NCBI GenBank assembly: GCA_016926175.1
Contig: JAFGPA010000012.1
Location: 1-49,691, forward strand
Reading direction: 5' to 3'
DNA from: Microcaldota archaeon
GTDB lineage: Archaea > Micrarchaeota > Micrarchaeia > Anstonellales > Bilamarchaeaceae
DNA: 49,691 nucleotides
Of the stretch, positions 31,763 to 40,563 are shown one piece after another. A model generated the notes under the pieces. The model did no database searches. It was not told the origin of the DNA and saw only the letters and a program-made list of their open reading frames with translations. Every line of letters starts with the position of its first letter. Within the stretch, counting starts at the first letter, position 1. Made by a program: the position numbers and the translations under genes.

Positions 31763-32914
31763 ATGAAAATAGCCATCTTCACCGATACTTACCTGCCCCA
31801 GAGAAATGGGGTAGTTTCATATCTTTTGGATGCAACAGGAGAATTATCAAAGAAACATAAGGTAATTATTTTTGCCCCGGGAGGGAAAAAACTGAGGGTT
31901 GAAAGGAAAAATGTGACAACCTACTGGATACCCTCTTCCCCATTTCCATTCTATGAAGGATACAAAATTGCATCAATGAATTACGCCAGGGTAAATGAAT
32001 TGATAAAAAAGGAAATGCCCGACATAATTCATGCCCATGCCCCGGTTGTTCTTGGAGTGCAGGGGATAATATGTGCAAAAAGAAAGGGGATACCGCTTGT
32101 GATCACCCATCACACCCATTTTCCGGATTATGTGCCCTATCTTCTCAATGGAAAACTTCCTGAGGCTTTCGAGGATATCAGCGGATATACTGTCAAGAAG
32201 CTGATCAGGCATGTTTTTACAAATGCCGACGTTGTCACTGCACCAACAAATGAACTTGCCAAAGAGCTGCGTTCATACGGCCTCAACAACGTTGTCCATT
32301 TGCCCAATGGCGTAAAATTAAAAAAGTTCAAAAGAAACCCGAAAAAAGGAAATGCTTTCAGGAAAAAACTCGGCATCCCACAGAACAAAAAGATTATTCT
32401 TTATCTTGGCCGCGTAAGTTTTGAAAAGAAGCTGGATATGCTCCTTCATGCATTCAGCATGATAGACAATGCCTATCTTGTAATTGCCGGAACCGGCCCT
32501 TATCTTGAGGATCTCAAAAAGCTGGCGGAAACGCTTGGTGTGAGGAATGTCCGCTTTACCGGATTCCTGAAGGACATTGTAGAGGCCTATTCCGCAGCAG
32601 ACATTTTTGCCTCGCCTTCAGACACTGAAACTTTTGGGCTGACTTTTGTGGAAGCAATGCAAAGTGAACTGCCTGTGGTGGGAGTCTCGAAGCTTGGAGC
32701 CAGAGAGATAATCCAGAATGGAAAAACAGGCTATCTTGTTACGCCGGGAAAAGCAAGGGCTTTTGCAAGTGCCCTGGAAAAACTCCTGAAAAGCAGCGAT
32801 TTAAGGAAAAAATTCGCGAAAAACGGAAAGGAAAGGGCAAAAGAATACTCCTTAAGCAACAGCATAAAAAAAACCGAAGAGATCTACAAAAGGGTGAGGA
32901 GATCTACACCATAG
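31763..32914 (+). CDS. GT4-family glycosyltransferase
   Basis: This retaining GT-B glycosyltransferase transfers a sugar from a nucleotide-sugar to a lipid, sugar or protein. The N-domain starts AIFTDTYLPQRNGVVSYLL. The donor site in the C-domain shows KIILYLGRVSFEKKLDMLL and the E-x7-E motif region DTETFGLTFVEAMQSELPVVG. The end is REIIQNGKTGYLVTPG. It resembles phosphatidylinositol or diacylglycerol glycosyltransferases by overall pattern. The acceptor is not determinable. The preceding gene encodes a surface protein with sequons, and a link to glycan assembly is possible. Confidence 0.92.
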   Translation: MKIAIFTDTYLPQRNGVVSYLLDATGELSKKHKVIIFAPGGKKLRVERKNVTTYWIPSSPFPFYEGYKIASMNYARVNELIKKEMPDIIHAHAPVVLGVQGIICAKRKGIPLVITHHTHFPDYVPYLLNGKLPEAFEDISGYTVKKLIRHVFTNADVVTAPTNELAKELRSYGLNNVVHLPNGVKLKKFKRNPKKGNAFRKKLGIPQNKKIILYLGRVSFEKKLDMLLHAFSMIDNAYLVIAGTGPYLEDLKKLAETLGVRNVRFTGFLKDIVEAYSAADIFASPSDTETFGLTFVEAMQSELPVVGVSKLGAREIIQNGKTGYLVTPGKARAFASALEKLLKSSDLRKKFAKNGKERAKEYSLSNSIKKTEEIYKRVRRSTP

Positions 32915-33354
32915 TCGGTATTGATGCTGGAATCAAAACAGGCTATGCAATACTGGATCTTTCCGGAAATCTCATAGGAACGGGCTGTGAAAAGGAGGCA
33001 AGTGATGAAAAGATCGTGAAACGAGTATCTGAATTTGGCATACCTGTTTTGATAGCATCCGATACTTCGCCGCCTTCTCATTTTGTCTCAAAAATAGCAG
33101 CAAGATTCAATATCAGGGTGTTTCATCCGATGAAAAGCCTTACAAAGGCTGAGAAAAGGGAGATAGGAAAAGGGATTGAGGATGTGCATATCAGGGATTC
33201 ATATGCAGCTGCTGTCAAGGCATACCGGAAATACCAGAACCGGCTGCGGCAGATAGATGCCATGGATGCTGATAACAAGGAAGAACTGAAGAGGAACGCA
33301 ATATGCGGCCAGAAGATAAGTGGTAATACGCATAAAGAAACATTTAAATACTAA
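32911..33354 (+). CDS. RNase H-fold protein (DUF460 N-domain-like), no canonical start codon
   Basis: The reading frame encodes an RNase H/RuvC-like nuclease fold resembling the N-terminal part of archaeal DUF460 proteins. It has IVGIDAGIKTGYAILDLSGNLIG, then PVLIASDTSPPSHFVSKIAARFNIRVF and a late acidic helix GIEDVHIRDSYAAAVKAY. The track start (GTG, 33016) would delete the first strand and the catalytic Asp of VGIDAG. No ATG, GTG or TTG lies in frame between there and the glycosyltransferase stop. A GGTGAGG ribosome binding site lies at 32893-32899, so initiation may use ATA (32911) or ATC (32902). A frameshift or sequencing error is an alternative. Confidence 0.6.
   Translation: MVGIDAGIKTGYAILDLSGNLIGTGCEKEASDEKIVKRVSEFGIPVLIASDTSPPSHFVSKIAARFNIRVFHPMKSLTKAEKREIGKGIEDVHIRDSYAAAVKAYRKYQNRLRQIDAMDADNKEELKRNAICGQKISGNTHKETFKY
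33340..33352 (+). promoter_or_regulatory. TATA-like promoter of tfe
   Basis: ACATTTAAATACT lies inside the 3' end of the preceding gene, about 40 bases before the TFE start. The short leader carries a GGTGA ribosome binding site. Confidence 0.4.
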
Positions 33355-33388
33355 GAATGCGTAATTTATTGTTGTTGGTGATACTTTG

Positions 33389-34003
33389 GTGGGCAAAAAG
33401 AAAGTTGTTAGAAAGAAAACTGTTTCTAAAAAGAAGATTAAATCAGTAAAAAAGGCAGTCAAGCCTGCAAAAAATTCAAGCCCTCCAAAAAAAGAAGTTC
33501 CAAAGGACTTGCCAAGGCCTGAGAATATGAAAAGGATTTCAAAAATCCTTCAGGATGCCTACATCAGGCAGAATCTTATAGGTGTTGGCGGGGAAAATGC
33601 ACTTTCAATCATCAAGAATTTTTATGGCAGGCACAGTGACGAGGAACTCGCAAAGAAGCTTAAGATCAAGATAAGTGATGTCAGGGCTACATTGAACAAG
33701 CTTCACAACGAAGGGCTTGTAAACTACAACAGGCAGAAGGACAGCGAAACAGGATGGTATTCCTACAGCTGGACACTGAATCATGAAAGAATGGAAAGAT
33801 GGGCAAATGACCAGACAAATAAGATTGAAGATGTGCATGGGGATGGAGAAAAATACTATTGCCCTTCCTGTGGCGCAGCAACAATAACTGATTTTGAGAC
33901 AGCATCTTCAGGAAATTTCAAATGCTGCCAGTGCGAGAGGATGCTTGAATTTTTGGATAGAAATAAAATGCTTGAGTTGTATGATAGAAAACGATTAGGA
34001 TGA
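33389..34003 (+). CDS. tfe: Transcription factor E, alpha subunit (TFE)
   Basis: This is the archaeal homologue of TFIIE-alpha, which helps RNA polymerase open promoters. A Lys-rich extension (about 1-40, KKKVVRKK...) precedes a winged helix (about 50-130, with DEELAKKLKIKISDVRATLNKLHNEGLVNY). A zinc ribbon follows with YYCPSCG and CCQC (about 145-185). The Lys-rich tail is unusual and could bind nucleic acid. The GTG at 33389 is preferred because GGTGAT is seven bases ahead. The stop overlaps the Nudix start as ATGA. Confidence 0.93.
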   Translation: MGKKKVVRKKTVSKKKIKSVKKAVKPAKNSSPPKKEVPKDLPRPENMKRISKILQDAYIRQNLIGVGGENALSIIKNFYGRHSDEELAKKLKIKISDVRATLNKLHNEGLVNYNRQKDSETGWYSYSWTLNHERMERWANDQTNKIEDVHGDGEKYYCPSCGAATITDFETASSGNFKCCQCERMLEFLDRNKMLELYDRKRLG

Positions 34004-34383
34004 AAATTCAGGAACTGAACTCTTACATGGTCGTTTTCAACAGGGGCAGAGTGCTACTTCTGAAAAGAGGGGATTTCTGGGAATTCCCCGGAGGCGGAGT
34101 GGAATGGGGAGAAGATCCCCTGAAAGCTGCCATAAGGGAAACAAAGGAAGAAACCGGCCTGGATACCTATAATGTGAAATATGTTACTGTGACTTCGGCA
34201 ACCTATGAGAAGGACGGAAATCAGAAGCATTCTGTTTACATTGTCTACAAAGGTGAAACTGATTCTGAAACGGTTAATCTGTCCGGTGAGCACAGGGAGT
34301 ACCGATGGCTTAACATGCTTGAGGCAAAATACCTTAAATTCGGCCTGAATGCAGAGGGCATTCTTGACTGCATTTCCGAATGA
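34000..34383 (+). CDS. Nudix hydrolase
   Basis: This 127-residue enzyme hydrolyses a nucleoside diphosphate linked to another group. The complete Nudix box GGGVEWGEDPLKAAIRETKEETGL (about 29-52) has the REtkEE residues that bind Mg2+. The N-terminal strand reads SYMVVFNRGRVLLLKR, and FWEFPGGG leads into the box, typical of MutT or ADP-ribose-type members. Exact substrate is unknown. It is cotranscribed with tfe by a four-base overlap. Confidence 0.9.
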   Translation: MKIQELNSYMVVFNRGRVLLLKRGDFWEFPGGGVEWGEDPLKAAIRETKEETGLDTYNVKYVTVTSATYEKDGNQKHSVYIVYKGETDSETVNLSGEHREYRWLNMLEAKYLKFGLNAEGILDCISE

Positions 34384-34399
34384 ATTCCCACGCCGCTTC

Positions 34400-36970
34400 T
34401 CACATTGACTTGAAATCGATAACCATTTGTTCCAGTTCATCAGGCTTATGGAACAAAAGGGATTTGCTTTCAGATTCCAGCTTCAGGATAAGAGGAGCAA
34501 CAGATGGAGAGGAATTGACAAGCTCTATGAAATTCTGCTTTTCTGCTTCATTCTTGAACAGCATTATTGTTATTCCCTTGCTGATTGTTGAAAGCGCACG
34601 CTTAAGCGAGAGTTTATTGTCTGCATTCCTGTCGTAGAAATGCAGGTACATCTGCTGGCCAACAACTGTGATAACTGAATCGGCTTCTTTGGATTCGTTC
34701 AGGCTTGTAAACGGAACTGCATTGTTGACACAGATGTCGCGGATTCTGCGCATCATTGCAAGATAGTCAATTGTCTTCTTGGTTTTATCCTCCCAGGAGA
34801 CAAGACCATAATAGTTTATGGAAAATTTTACTTTTCCGGCTTTGATAAGCTGGTCAAGAAGCAATTCAACATTGAAATCGGTTATGAATATGGGCCTGCC
34901 CTTATAGAATATATCCTTAAAGCCGTTTTTTATTTCTGCAGTTGTAAGAGGGGTGTTTTCCCATCGGTAGTTCTCATTTACTTTCTGGAAGATGCTGAGA
35001 ATGGTATCTGATGACAGCGGAACCCTTGTTCTGGCAACTGGCGGGAAAACAGGTATATCCAGCCAGTATGAAATTTCTTCCCGCCTTGCAAACAATACAC
35101 CAAGCCCAACGATGCCTCCGGTAAGAATGATCGTGATCCAGAAAACCGGATTGTCAAAAGGACCTTCCGGTCTTGGCAGGGACACAGGAACATTGACCCT
35201 AAGTGCTCCTGATGTGAATTCAAAATTATAATTTCCGTATGGAAGCCTCTGGTTATCTGTTTTTGATCCGACATCAACACGGATAGTATCAACATTGCGG
35301 AACTGATAGGATCCGTATTCTCCCCTGTTGACATTTACTGAAACTTCATTAAGGGTAACAGGGCTGCCGTCCATTGTAACGGCAAAAACATAAGTGGACG
35401 GATTTGCAGCAGCAGGGCCTTTGTATGTGATGTCTATTGAAACTACTTTCATGTAGGTCTGTGCATGAACGACATTGGAAGAATCCATAAGCCTGACCAT
35501 GTATTCCCCGCGGTCAAGGTCAACGGAAATATCAAATGATCTTTCAGACTGGGTATTTACCGGTCCCTGGGGGAACAGCTCGACTTCAGTGCCGTTCTCA
35601 TCAGTAATTTTAAGGAACATGTCAAGGGATGCGGGATTTTGCTCTTTCAGCACTGCATTGAGCCTTACGGATTCTGCCGTGATGCTTGTTGGAACAACCT
35701 TCACCCCACCCTGTATAAACAGCTGGTTTTCATCGAATTTTTCAACAAAAGTATAAAGAGTCTGGCGTACCGGAACATTGGATGCTTCTGATTCTCCAAT
35801 GAATTCAACTTTTATTGTAGCCTTTGGAGCTGTTCTCTCAAAAGAGAACGGCTCGGTATAGAAATAGGATTTTCCCGAATATGCCGTCTGGTTAGCAATG
35901 ACATATGTTTTTGATTCAGCTATGGGTTCGGCCCAAGGCGTCTCGAATATTAGTTTGGATATGTCATCTGCTGCACTTTTCGCGTCTCTTTTCCATCCGC
36001 CGTCAAGAGTCTGCGGAACAAAGATGAATGCTCCATTGCCTCTCTTAACAGAGCTTATTGCTCCATATATGAGCTTGCTTTCCCAGCCTCCGCTTCCAGT
36101 TGCCCGGTAAAGCGGCTGGAACAAATTAATATCTGAAGATGGCTGGAGAGGCGTGTTCCTGTCGAACGTCACCGGAAGGGATGCAATCTGAGCCTGTGAA
36201 AGGGAATTTACAAGAGTTCCGTTCAGCACCCTGTCAAAGGGCTGCCCCATGTAAATCAGAACTACGCCTTTTTCTGCAAGGGCAGTCATATTCAAAAGGC
36301 TCCCATAACCAAGCAGCTCTTTTGGAACTGCACCGCTTGGAACTATGATTATTGCGCCCTGTGGAAGGGATTCGAGCTCAGTCACGGTAATTTCATTGAG
36401 GAGTATGTTTCTTGTTTCAAGGTTTGCGCGCAGATGCACAGTGAAATTGGTATAAGTTGTTGCTTCAACCCTCTGGCTGTTCAACAGGAAAATCTCGGAA
36501 GGGATTTTTTCCCTGTATGGTGTAAGAACTATGCTGTAGTTGTCTATGTTCCTGGCGCCATATTCCACAAAAACAGCGCCCGTATATTCAGGGAAACCAA
36601 GCCTTCCGGAACTCAGGAGTTCGCTGTCATGAAGAACATTGTCTATTAATGGCTTGTCCATAGGCTCCTGGAAAACTTCAGGGGCCGTATGGCCCAGGGA
36701 AACAGTTATGTAAAGCAGACCCACGCCCAGTATGATCATGGCAATAAGCAGTGCTGCTCCGATAACTGCAAAATTGAATCCGCCCTGCGGTTTTTCAGGT
36801 TCCGCTTCTTTTTTCCCTGCTTTCGGCTTGAGGAATACCTTGATTGCATCCTTTATTCTTTCAACTGGAGGCCGGTCAATCATTTTATAGTGGGAGACAT
36901 ATTCATACTTGCGCTTAACATCGAACTTGTAAATTTTCTTCCTGATCTTAACATTACCTAGGTCCGCCAT
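34400..36970 (-). CDS. Large bitopic membrane protein with about 510 extracytoplasmic residues (operon gene 5)
   Basis: No family was recognised. The 856-residue protein has a basic N-terminus (about 1-64) and a membrane helix (about 66-90). A long beta-rich outside region (about 91-604) contains N-x-S/T sequons. Its first half has alpha/beta features around GAIIIVPSGAVPKELLGYGSLLNMT and GVVLIYMGQPFDRVL that resemble glutamine-amidotransferase-like folds. Its second half has several Ig-like domains. A second helix (about 605-626) leads to a 225-residue cytoplasmic end with a winged-helix-like part. It is the last gene of a compact five-gene operon and starts inside the stop codon of the previous gene. 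It is a candidate surface-spanning scaffold. Confidence 0.7.
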   Translation of the reverse strand: MADLGNVKIRKKIYKFDVKRKYEYVSHYKMIDRPPVERIKDAIKVFLKPKAGKKEAEPEKPQGGFNFAVIGAALLIAMIILGVGLLYITVSLGHTAPEVFQEPMDKPLIDNVLHDSELLSSGRLGFPEYTGAVFVEYGARNIDNYSIVLTPYREKIPSEIFLLNSQRVEATTYTNFTVHLRANLETRNILLNEITVTELESLPQGAIIIVPSGAVPKELLGYGSLLNMTALAEKGVVLIYMGQPFDRVLNGTLVNSLSQAQIASLPVTFDRNTPLQPSSDINLFQPLYRATGSGGWESKLIYGAISSVKRGNGAFIFVPQTLDGGWKRDAKSAADDISKLIFETPWAEPIAESKTYVIANQTAYSGKSYFYTEPFSFERTAPKATIKVEFIGESEASNVPVRQTLYTFVEKFDENQLFIQGGVKVVPTSITAESVRLNAVLKEQNPASLDMFLKITDENGTEVELFPQGPVNTQSERSFDISVDLDRGEYMVRLMDSSNVVHAQTYMKVVSIDITYKGPAAANPSTYVFAVTMDGSPVTLNEVSVNVNRGEYGSYQFRNVDTIRVDVGSKTDNQRLPYGNYNFEFTSGALRVNVPVSLPRPEGPFDNPVFWITIILTGGIVGLGVLFARREEISYWLDIPVFPPVARTRVPLSSDTILSIFQKVNENYRWENTPLTTAEIKNGFKDIFYKGRPIFITDFNVELLLDQLIKAGKVKFSINYYGLVSWEDKTKKTIDYLAMMRRIRDICVNNAVPFTSLNESKEADSVITVVGQQMYLHFYDRNADNKLSLKRALSTISKGITIMLFKNEAEKQNFIELVNSSPSVAPLILKLESESKSLLFHKPDELEQMVIDFKSM

Positions 36971-37710
36971 TATCTTACCACTTCTATATAACCTTCATTT
37001 ACAAGGCGGTTTAGTGCATCTTCTATTTTTGCCTCGGAAACTTTGTAAAGTTTGGAAAATTCTATTATGTTTATTGAGCCGTTGTGCTCGCTGATCCATT
37101 CCTGAAGCTTTGATTTCAGAACATCATCAGAAAGACCTTCCAGTTCCTTTACACGGAGATTTAATTCGTCGTTTGCGGATTTGAGTTCATAGTTGCTTGT
37201 TGAAAGAGCCTGGCTCTGCTCGGTAAGCCTCTCCACTTTCTTGTTAAGGTCCTTGACTTCCTTCTTAAGTGAATCATACTGGGTATAGAGCTTTGTGTAT
37301 TCCATGGTAACTGAATTGGAAAGATCAGTAATTGCACTCTCTATGAGCTGATAAAGAGTCTTATTCTCAACCCGGTATGAGTCTTCAATAAGCGAGAATA
37401 TGTTGAGCAGATACCTGATAACGTCAACCCTTCTTTTTCTCGGGCTGATTTCGGTGGGAATAGTATATGTAACTTCAACTTCATCTTCCTTGATCTTGGC
37501 AATTGAAAAGAGATATGGATTCTTGTCAATGTCGCGGCTCTCGACATATATAACGTTGAGAACATCCTTTTCAGGGGCTATTTCAAGAAAAGATATTGAC
37601 CTTAGGACAGATGCAAGATCCTTGATTTTTCCGTTCACTAATTTTCCTTTGATCTTAAATCCGTCAACTTGTGGAGGATGGGTTTCTTCCTGTTGTGTTG
37701 GTCCTGCCAT
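36970..37710 (-). CDS. Coiled-coil winged-helix protein (operon gene 4)
   Basis: This is a 246-residue soluble protein. The N-terminal 120 residues are an alpha/beta domain (LASVLRSISFLEIAPEKDVLNVIYVESRD). A long coiled coil follows (about 125-190, TKLYTQYDSLKKEVKDLNKKVERL and onward). The C-terminus is a winged helix of about 55 residues (LQEWISEHNGSINIIEFSKLYKVSEAKIEDALNRLVNEGYIEV). The ATG at 37710 is preferred over the track's 37767. GGTGAAATA precedes it and it begins in the TAATG overlap of the upstream stop. It likely bridges membrane parts of the operon's complex, by context. Confidence 0.65.
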   Translation of the reverse strand: MAGPTQQEETHPPQVDGFKIKGKLVNGKIKDLASVLRSISFLEIAPEKDVLNVIYVESRDIDKNPYLFSIAKIKEDEVEVTYTIPTEISPRKRRVDVIRYLLNIFSLIEDSYRVENKTLYQLIESAITDLSNSVTMEYTKLYTQYDSLKKEVKDLNKKVERLTEQSQALSTSNYELKSANDELNLRVKELEGLSDDVLKSKLQEWISEHNGSINIIEFSKLYKVSEAKIEDALNRLVNEGYIEVVR

Positions 37711-38114
37711 TATTTCACCTTCTTTTTCCCTTTTGGGGATTTTCCGATAGTCTTTGGCTCGTCCCACTGCAATGCTGGGGAGTATTTAAACAATGGAAGC
37801 ACCAAAACAAATCCTGATATTATAAATGCCGATATTAGGGCCCACAGGTCAATTCTTCCTGAATATACCATGGAAAAAAGTGCAAGGATCATTATCAAAC
37901 CTGCAAAAACGCTTACAAAGAGCATGCTTCTTTCAAAGGATTTTCTTCTTTTCAGGTGTTCTTTTACATGGTCCTCGGAAACGTAGAGTTCATTCATCTG
38001 CGCTATGCCAAAAATCTTTTTGATTTTTCTGATGGCGTAGATTATCCTGTCTTCCTTTACAGGAATTGCACTTTTACCATCGACATTTTCCTGGGTATAG
38101 ATGCAGACTTTCAT
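37710..38114 (-). CDS. Small two-helix membrane protein (operon gene 3)
   Basis: The protein has 134 residues. A cytoplasmic N-terminus (about 1-60) contains a helical region with KKIFGIAQMNELYVSEDHVKEHLKRRKSFERS. Two membrane helices follow (about 63-82 and 89-109), and the basic tail ends KGKKKVK. Both ends are expected in the cytoplasm. It starts two bases after the ATPase stop and ends in a one-base overlap with the coiled-coil gene, so it is translated with them. No family recognised. It could be a membrane platform for the ATPase. Confidence 0.65.
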   Translation of the reverse strand: MKVCIYTQENVDGKSAIPVKEDRIIYAIRKIKKIFGIAQMNELYVSEDHVKEHLKRRKSFERSMLFVSVFAGLIMILALFSMVYSGRIDLWALISAFIISGFVLVLPLFKYSPALQWDEPKTIGKSPKGKKKVK

Positions 38115-38115
38115 T

Positions 38116-39708
38116 CTAATCCTCCAGAACTACCTGGCTAATTTCGCGGCCGACTCCGCCGCTCTTTTTCAGATCAACTTTGCCGAATATGTTGATTATG
38201 GTAACATCATCAACACCTGAATCCTTCAGGAAATCAGATATGTTTCTTCTTGCAACACCATATCTTTCAAGGGTGATCACCAATGAAATAACATCCATTC
38301 TTCTGTTGCCCTTGTCAAACTGCTTTGAAAGGGTTTCTATTCTGTCGTCTGCTAATCCAAATTGCCTTAATTTTCTTCTGAAATCTTCTTTCAGGAATGA
38401 CACGCTTCTTGCCATGGAAATATCCCTCCTTTGTTTTTCAGTAAGCACTTCTTTAAGGTCGAGGAAGTACTCCTTGCTTGGCTCTTCCCCTTCAATCTTT
38501 TCAAGAAGGAAAGTTGACGGGTACGGAGTCTGGGTTGTGAAGGACATGTTGACAGCCGCCTGGCCTACACCAAGCCTGCTGATCTCTTCACGCATAAATG
38601 GACTGAAGTTCAGGGATGACTGAAGATAATCCAGGAACCTTGCAAATTTCACTTTGAGTATAAATGTTGTTCCGACGTTGGAGAAGATTGCCTCGCTGAT
38701 ATCGGTAGGGTTCTGGGATGCAATGATCATGCCAAAGTTGTATTTACGGCCCTCACGAACAATCATAACGGCATCGGAATTGTCCTCTTTTCCGATTTTC
38801 CATGCTTCGTCCAGAACAATCAGAAGCCTGAGTCCTGACTGGCGGGCGCCTTCAATTGCACCGCTTATCCTCATTCTTTCCTTGATAAACTGCAGCAGCG
38901 TCAAAGCAGCCAGGGCACGCATTGTTTCATCAGGAAGGCCCACAAGGTCAAGGTCAACAAGGCCAGATGTTACAAGCCTTTCCAGGTCAACGGTACTTTG
39001 CTGTGCAAAGAAATCCTCCCCTGGTTTGGTAAACTGCCTCAGGCGGTAAATCGCGTTTTCCAGCTCTGCCGGGAATTCATAGGATCCCATCTGAGCCTGT
39101 TCGGTAAGTACTCTCACAACATCTTTCAGTGTCGGGGGGAGGATGGGCTTTCCCAGTTCATCCTTCTGTTCCCTCTGATCCATCCTGAACTTGTTTTCAA
39201 GATAGGTCTTTTCAATGGCCTGTTCTGTAAGCCTTCTTTGTTCCGGGTATTGGGAGATGTCTGTAAGAAGTTCCAGGGTTCTCATGATCTGCTTGATACG
39301 GTCATAGGGCTTCATGCCGCCCAGGTCAAGAAGATTGAGGTAGGAACCGCGGCCGAGCGAAACCACCTTGCCGCCTGTCTGTTTTACCCAATCCTTGTAT
39401 TCTCCTGCCCAGTCAATGATAAGTGCATTGGAATTCCAGACAAATGCCGCCCTCAAAAGAAAAGTCTTGATGAAGTAGGACTTTCCGGAACCTGAAATTC
39501 CGCACACTGCTATGTGAGGGTTTGCAACATTCTCATGGGTCCAGTAAAAAGGAGCATTGAATATTTTGGTTCTTCCGATGTAGACAGAATTGGTCGGATC
39601 TGCAAAAACTATCTCCAGGGGAGGCTCCGGCGGATGTACCAGTATATTCCTCTTTGAAATTGCAACATTAGGCAATTTGCCCAACCTAAGCCGTCCTGCT
39701 AATGCCAT
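38116..39708 (-). CDS. VirB4/HerA-superfamily ATPase (DUF87-type) (operon gene 2)
   Basis: This 530-residue P-loop ATPase belongs to the FtsK/HerA class, near the VirB4/TraC-type motor ATPases of secretion systems. Walker A is CGISGSGKS (69-77). Walker B is LLIVLDEAW (295-303), with the acidic DE pair. A sensor-like element follows in GMIIASQNPTDISEAIFSNVGTTFILK. The N-terminal 60 residues include NVAISKRNILVHPPEPPLEIVF, which could contact partners. It is not fused to a transmembrane segment, unlike the HerA-like protein at 18701. It sits between two membrane-protein genes, suggesting it powers assembly or transport. No VirD4, relaxase or pilin genes are adjacent. Confidence 0.85.
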   Translation of the reverse strand: MALAGRLRLGKLPNVAISKRNILVHPPEPPLEIVFADPTNSVYIGRTKIFNAPFYWTHENVANPHIAVCGISGSGKSYFIKTFLLRAAFVWNSNALIIDWAGEYKDWVKQTGGKVVSLGRGSYLNLLDLGGMKPYDRIKQIMRTLELLTDISQYPEQRRLTEQAIEKTYLENKFRMDQREQKDELGKPILPPTLKDVVRVLTEQAQMGSYEFPAELENAIYRLRQFTKPGEDFFAQQSTVDLERLVTSGLVDLDLVGLPDETMRALAALTLLQFIKERMRISGAIEGARQSGLRLLIVLDEAWKIGKEDNSDAVMIVREGRKYNFGMIIASQNPTDISEAIFSNVGTTFILKVKFARFLDYLQSSLNFSPFMREEISRLGVGQAAVNMSFTTQTPYPSTFLLEKIEGEEPSKEYFLDLKEVLTEKQRRDISMARSVSFLKEDFRRKLRQFGLADDRIETLSKQFDKGNRRMDVISLVITLERYGVARRNISDFLKDSGVDDVTIINIFGKVDLKKSGGVGREISQVVLED

Positions 39709-39710
39709 TT

Positions 39711-40523
39711 TCAGATCACGCTCTCTTCAAGCTCCTGTGGGGATGTCGGGAAGAACCTCTCCCATTCAAAGCATTTAAGCATTTCATCGCCGCTAAGCTT
39801 TACAACCTCGATATTAAGGGCATTTGCAAGCACTGTTCTCAACTCATTGGACTGGGATCTTACAGCTGCAATTGCAGCATCCTTGCTCATTCCAACAGCA
39901 GTTGTCTGGGCATAGGCAATAATCCCCATAGGCTTTACCCCTTTTATAAGACGGGTGAGCTGGCTGTCCCATACGGCAGCTTCACGCTCGTATTTGTCTA
40001 TCTTAAGAACGTCAGCCTGCGCCTTGTCTCTTTCACGTGCAAGCCTGAGCTGCGCTTCAGCGCGCTTTGTTTCAATCATCTTTCTTTTTTCACCAACGTC
40101 TTCCACGTAGAGCATGTATGCGATTTTGGTTACATATTTCAGGTTTGATATTGCACGTTCAAAAAACTGGCTGTATGCAATGTTTTCCTCTCCTGTTTTT
40201 TCCGCCGCTGATTCGAATATTTTAATTCCCATAAAGGCAGATGCATAAAAAACGCCATTCCCTGATTTAACAATAACATCCTGGCTGGGAGGAATTTCAA
40301 AACCTTCATCGCTCATCATTATGATTTTGGTCCGCTGGGTGATAAGAGGGACAATGATATATCCGTATTTCCAGAACAAAACTCCCATAACCGATCCCAT
40401 GAAAGCAATAATGCCTCCAATTAAACCGAATATGCCGCCCCCCATGAAAGCAAAGAGAGCCCCTAAAACCCCGACAAAAATTGAGGCGAACATGTAATTC
40501 TTAGAACCTGCAGTGGCTACCAT
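39711..40523 (-). CDS. Two-helix membrane protein with cytoplasmic coiled coil (operon gene 1)
   Basis: This 270-residue protein starts with two close, Gly-rich membrane helices (about 11-29 and 31-51), like a hairpin (VGVLGALFAFMGGGIFGLIGG). A third partly hydrophobic segment follows (GYIIVPLI). The cytoplasmic remainder has a strand region, an Ala/Arg/Glu-rich coiled coil (EKRKMIETKRAEAQLRLARERDKAQADVLKIDKYE, about 143-177) and a C-terminal helical domain. No family recognised. It heads the operon, and GAGGGAT precedes the ATG as a weak ribosome binding site. It is expected to partner the ATPase, two bases downstream. Confidence 0.65.
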   Translation of the reverse strand: MVATAGSKNYMFASIFVGVLGALFAFMGGGIFGLIGGIIAFMGSVMGVLFWKYGYIIVPLITQRTKIIMMSDEGFEIPPSQDVIVKSGNGVFYASAFMGIKIFESAAEKTGEENIAYSQFFERAISNLKYVTKIAYMLYVEDVGEKRKMIETKRAEAQLRLARERDKAQADVLKIDKYEREAAVWDSQLTRLIKGVKPMGIIAYAQTTAVGMSKDAAIAAVRSQSNELRTVLANALNIEVVKLSGDEMLKCFEWERFFPTSPQELEESVI

Positions 40524-40563
40524 AGTCTATCCCTCAGTAAATATCAAAGGAATGATATTAAAA

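Noticed and set aside
34400-40523. Conjugative or type IV secretion island
   Set aside because: The VirB4-like ATPase invites it, but no relaxase, VirD4 coupling protein, pilin or prepilin peptidase is adjacent, so I kept it as an unknown system.
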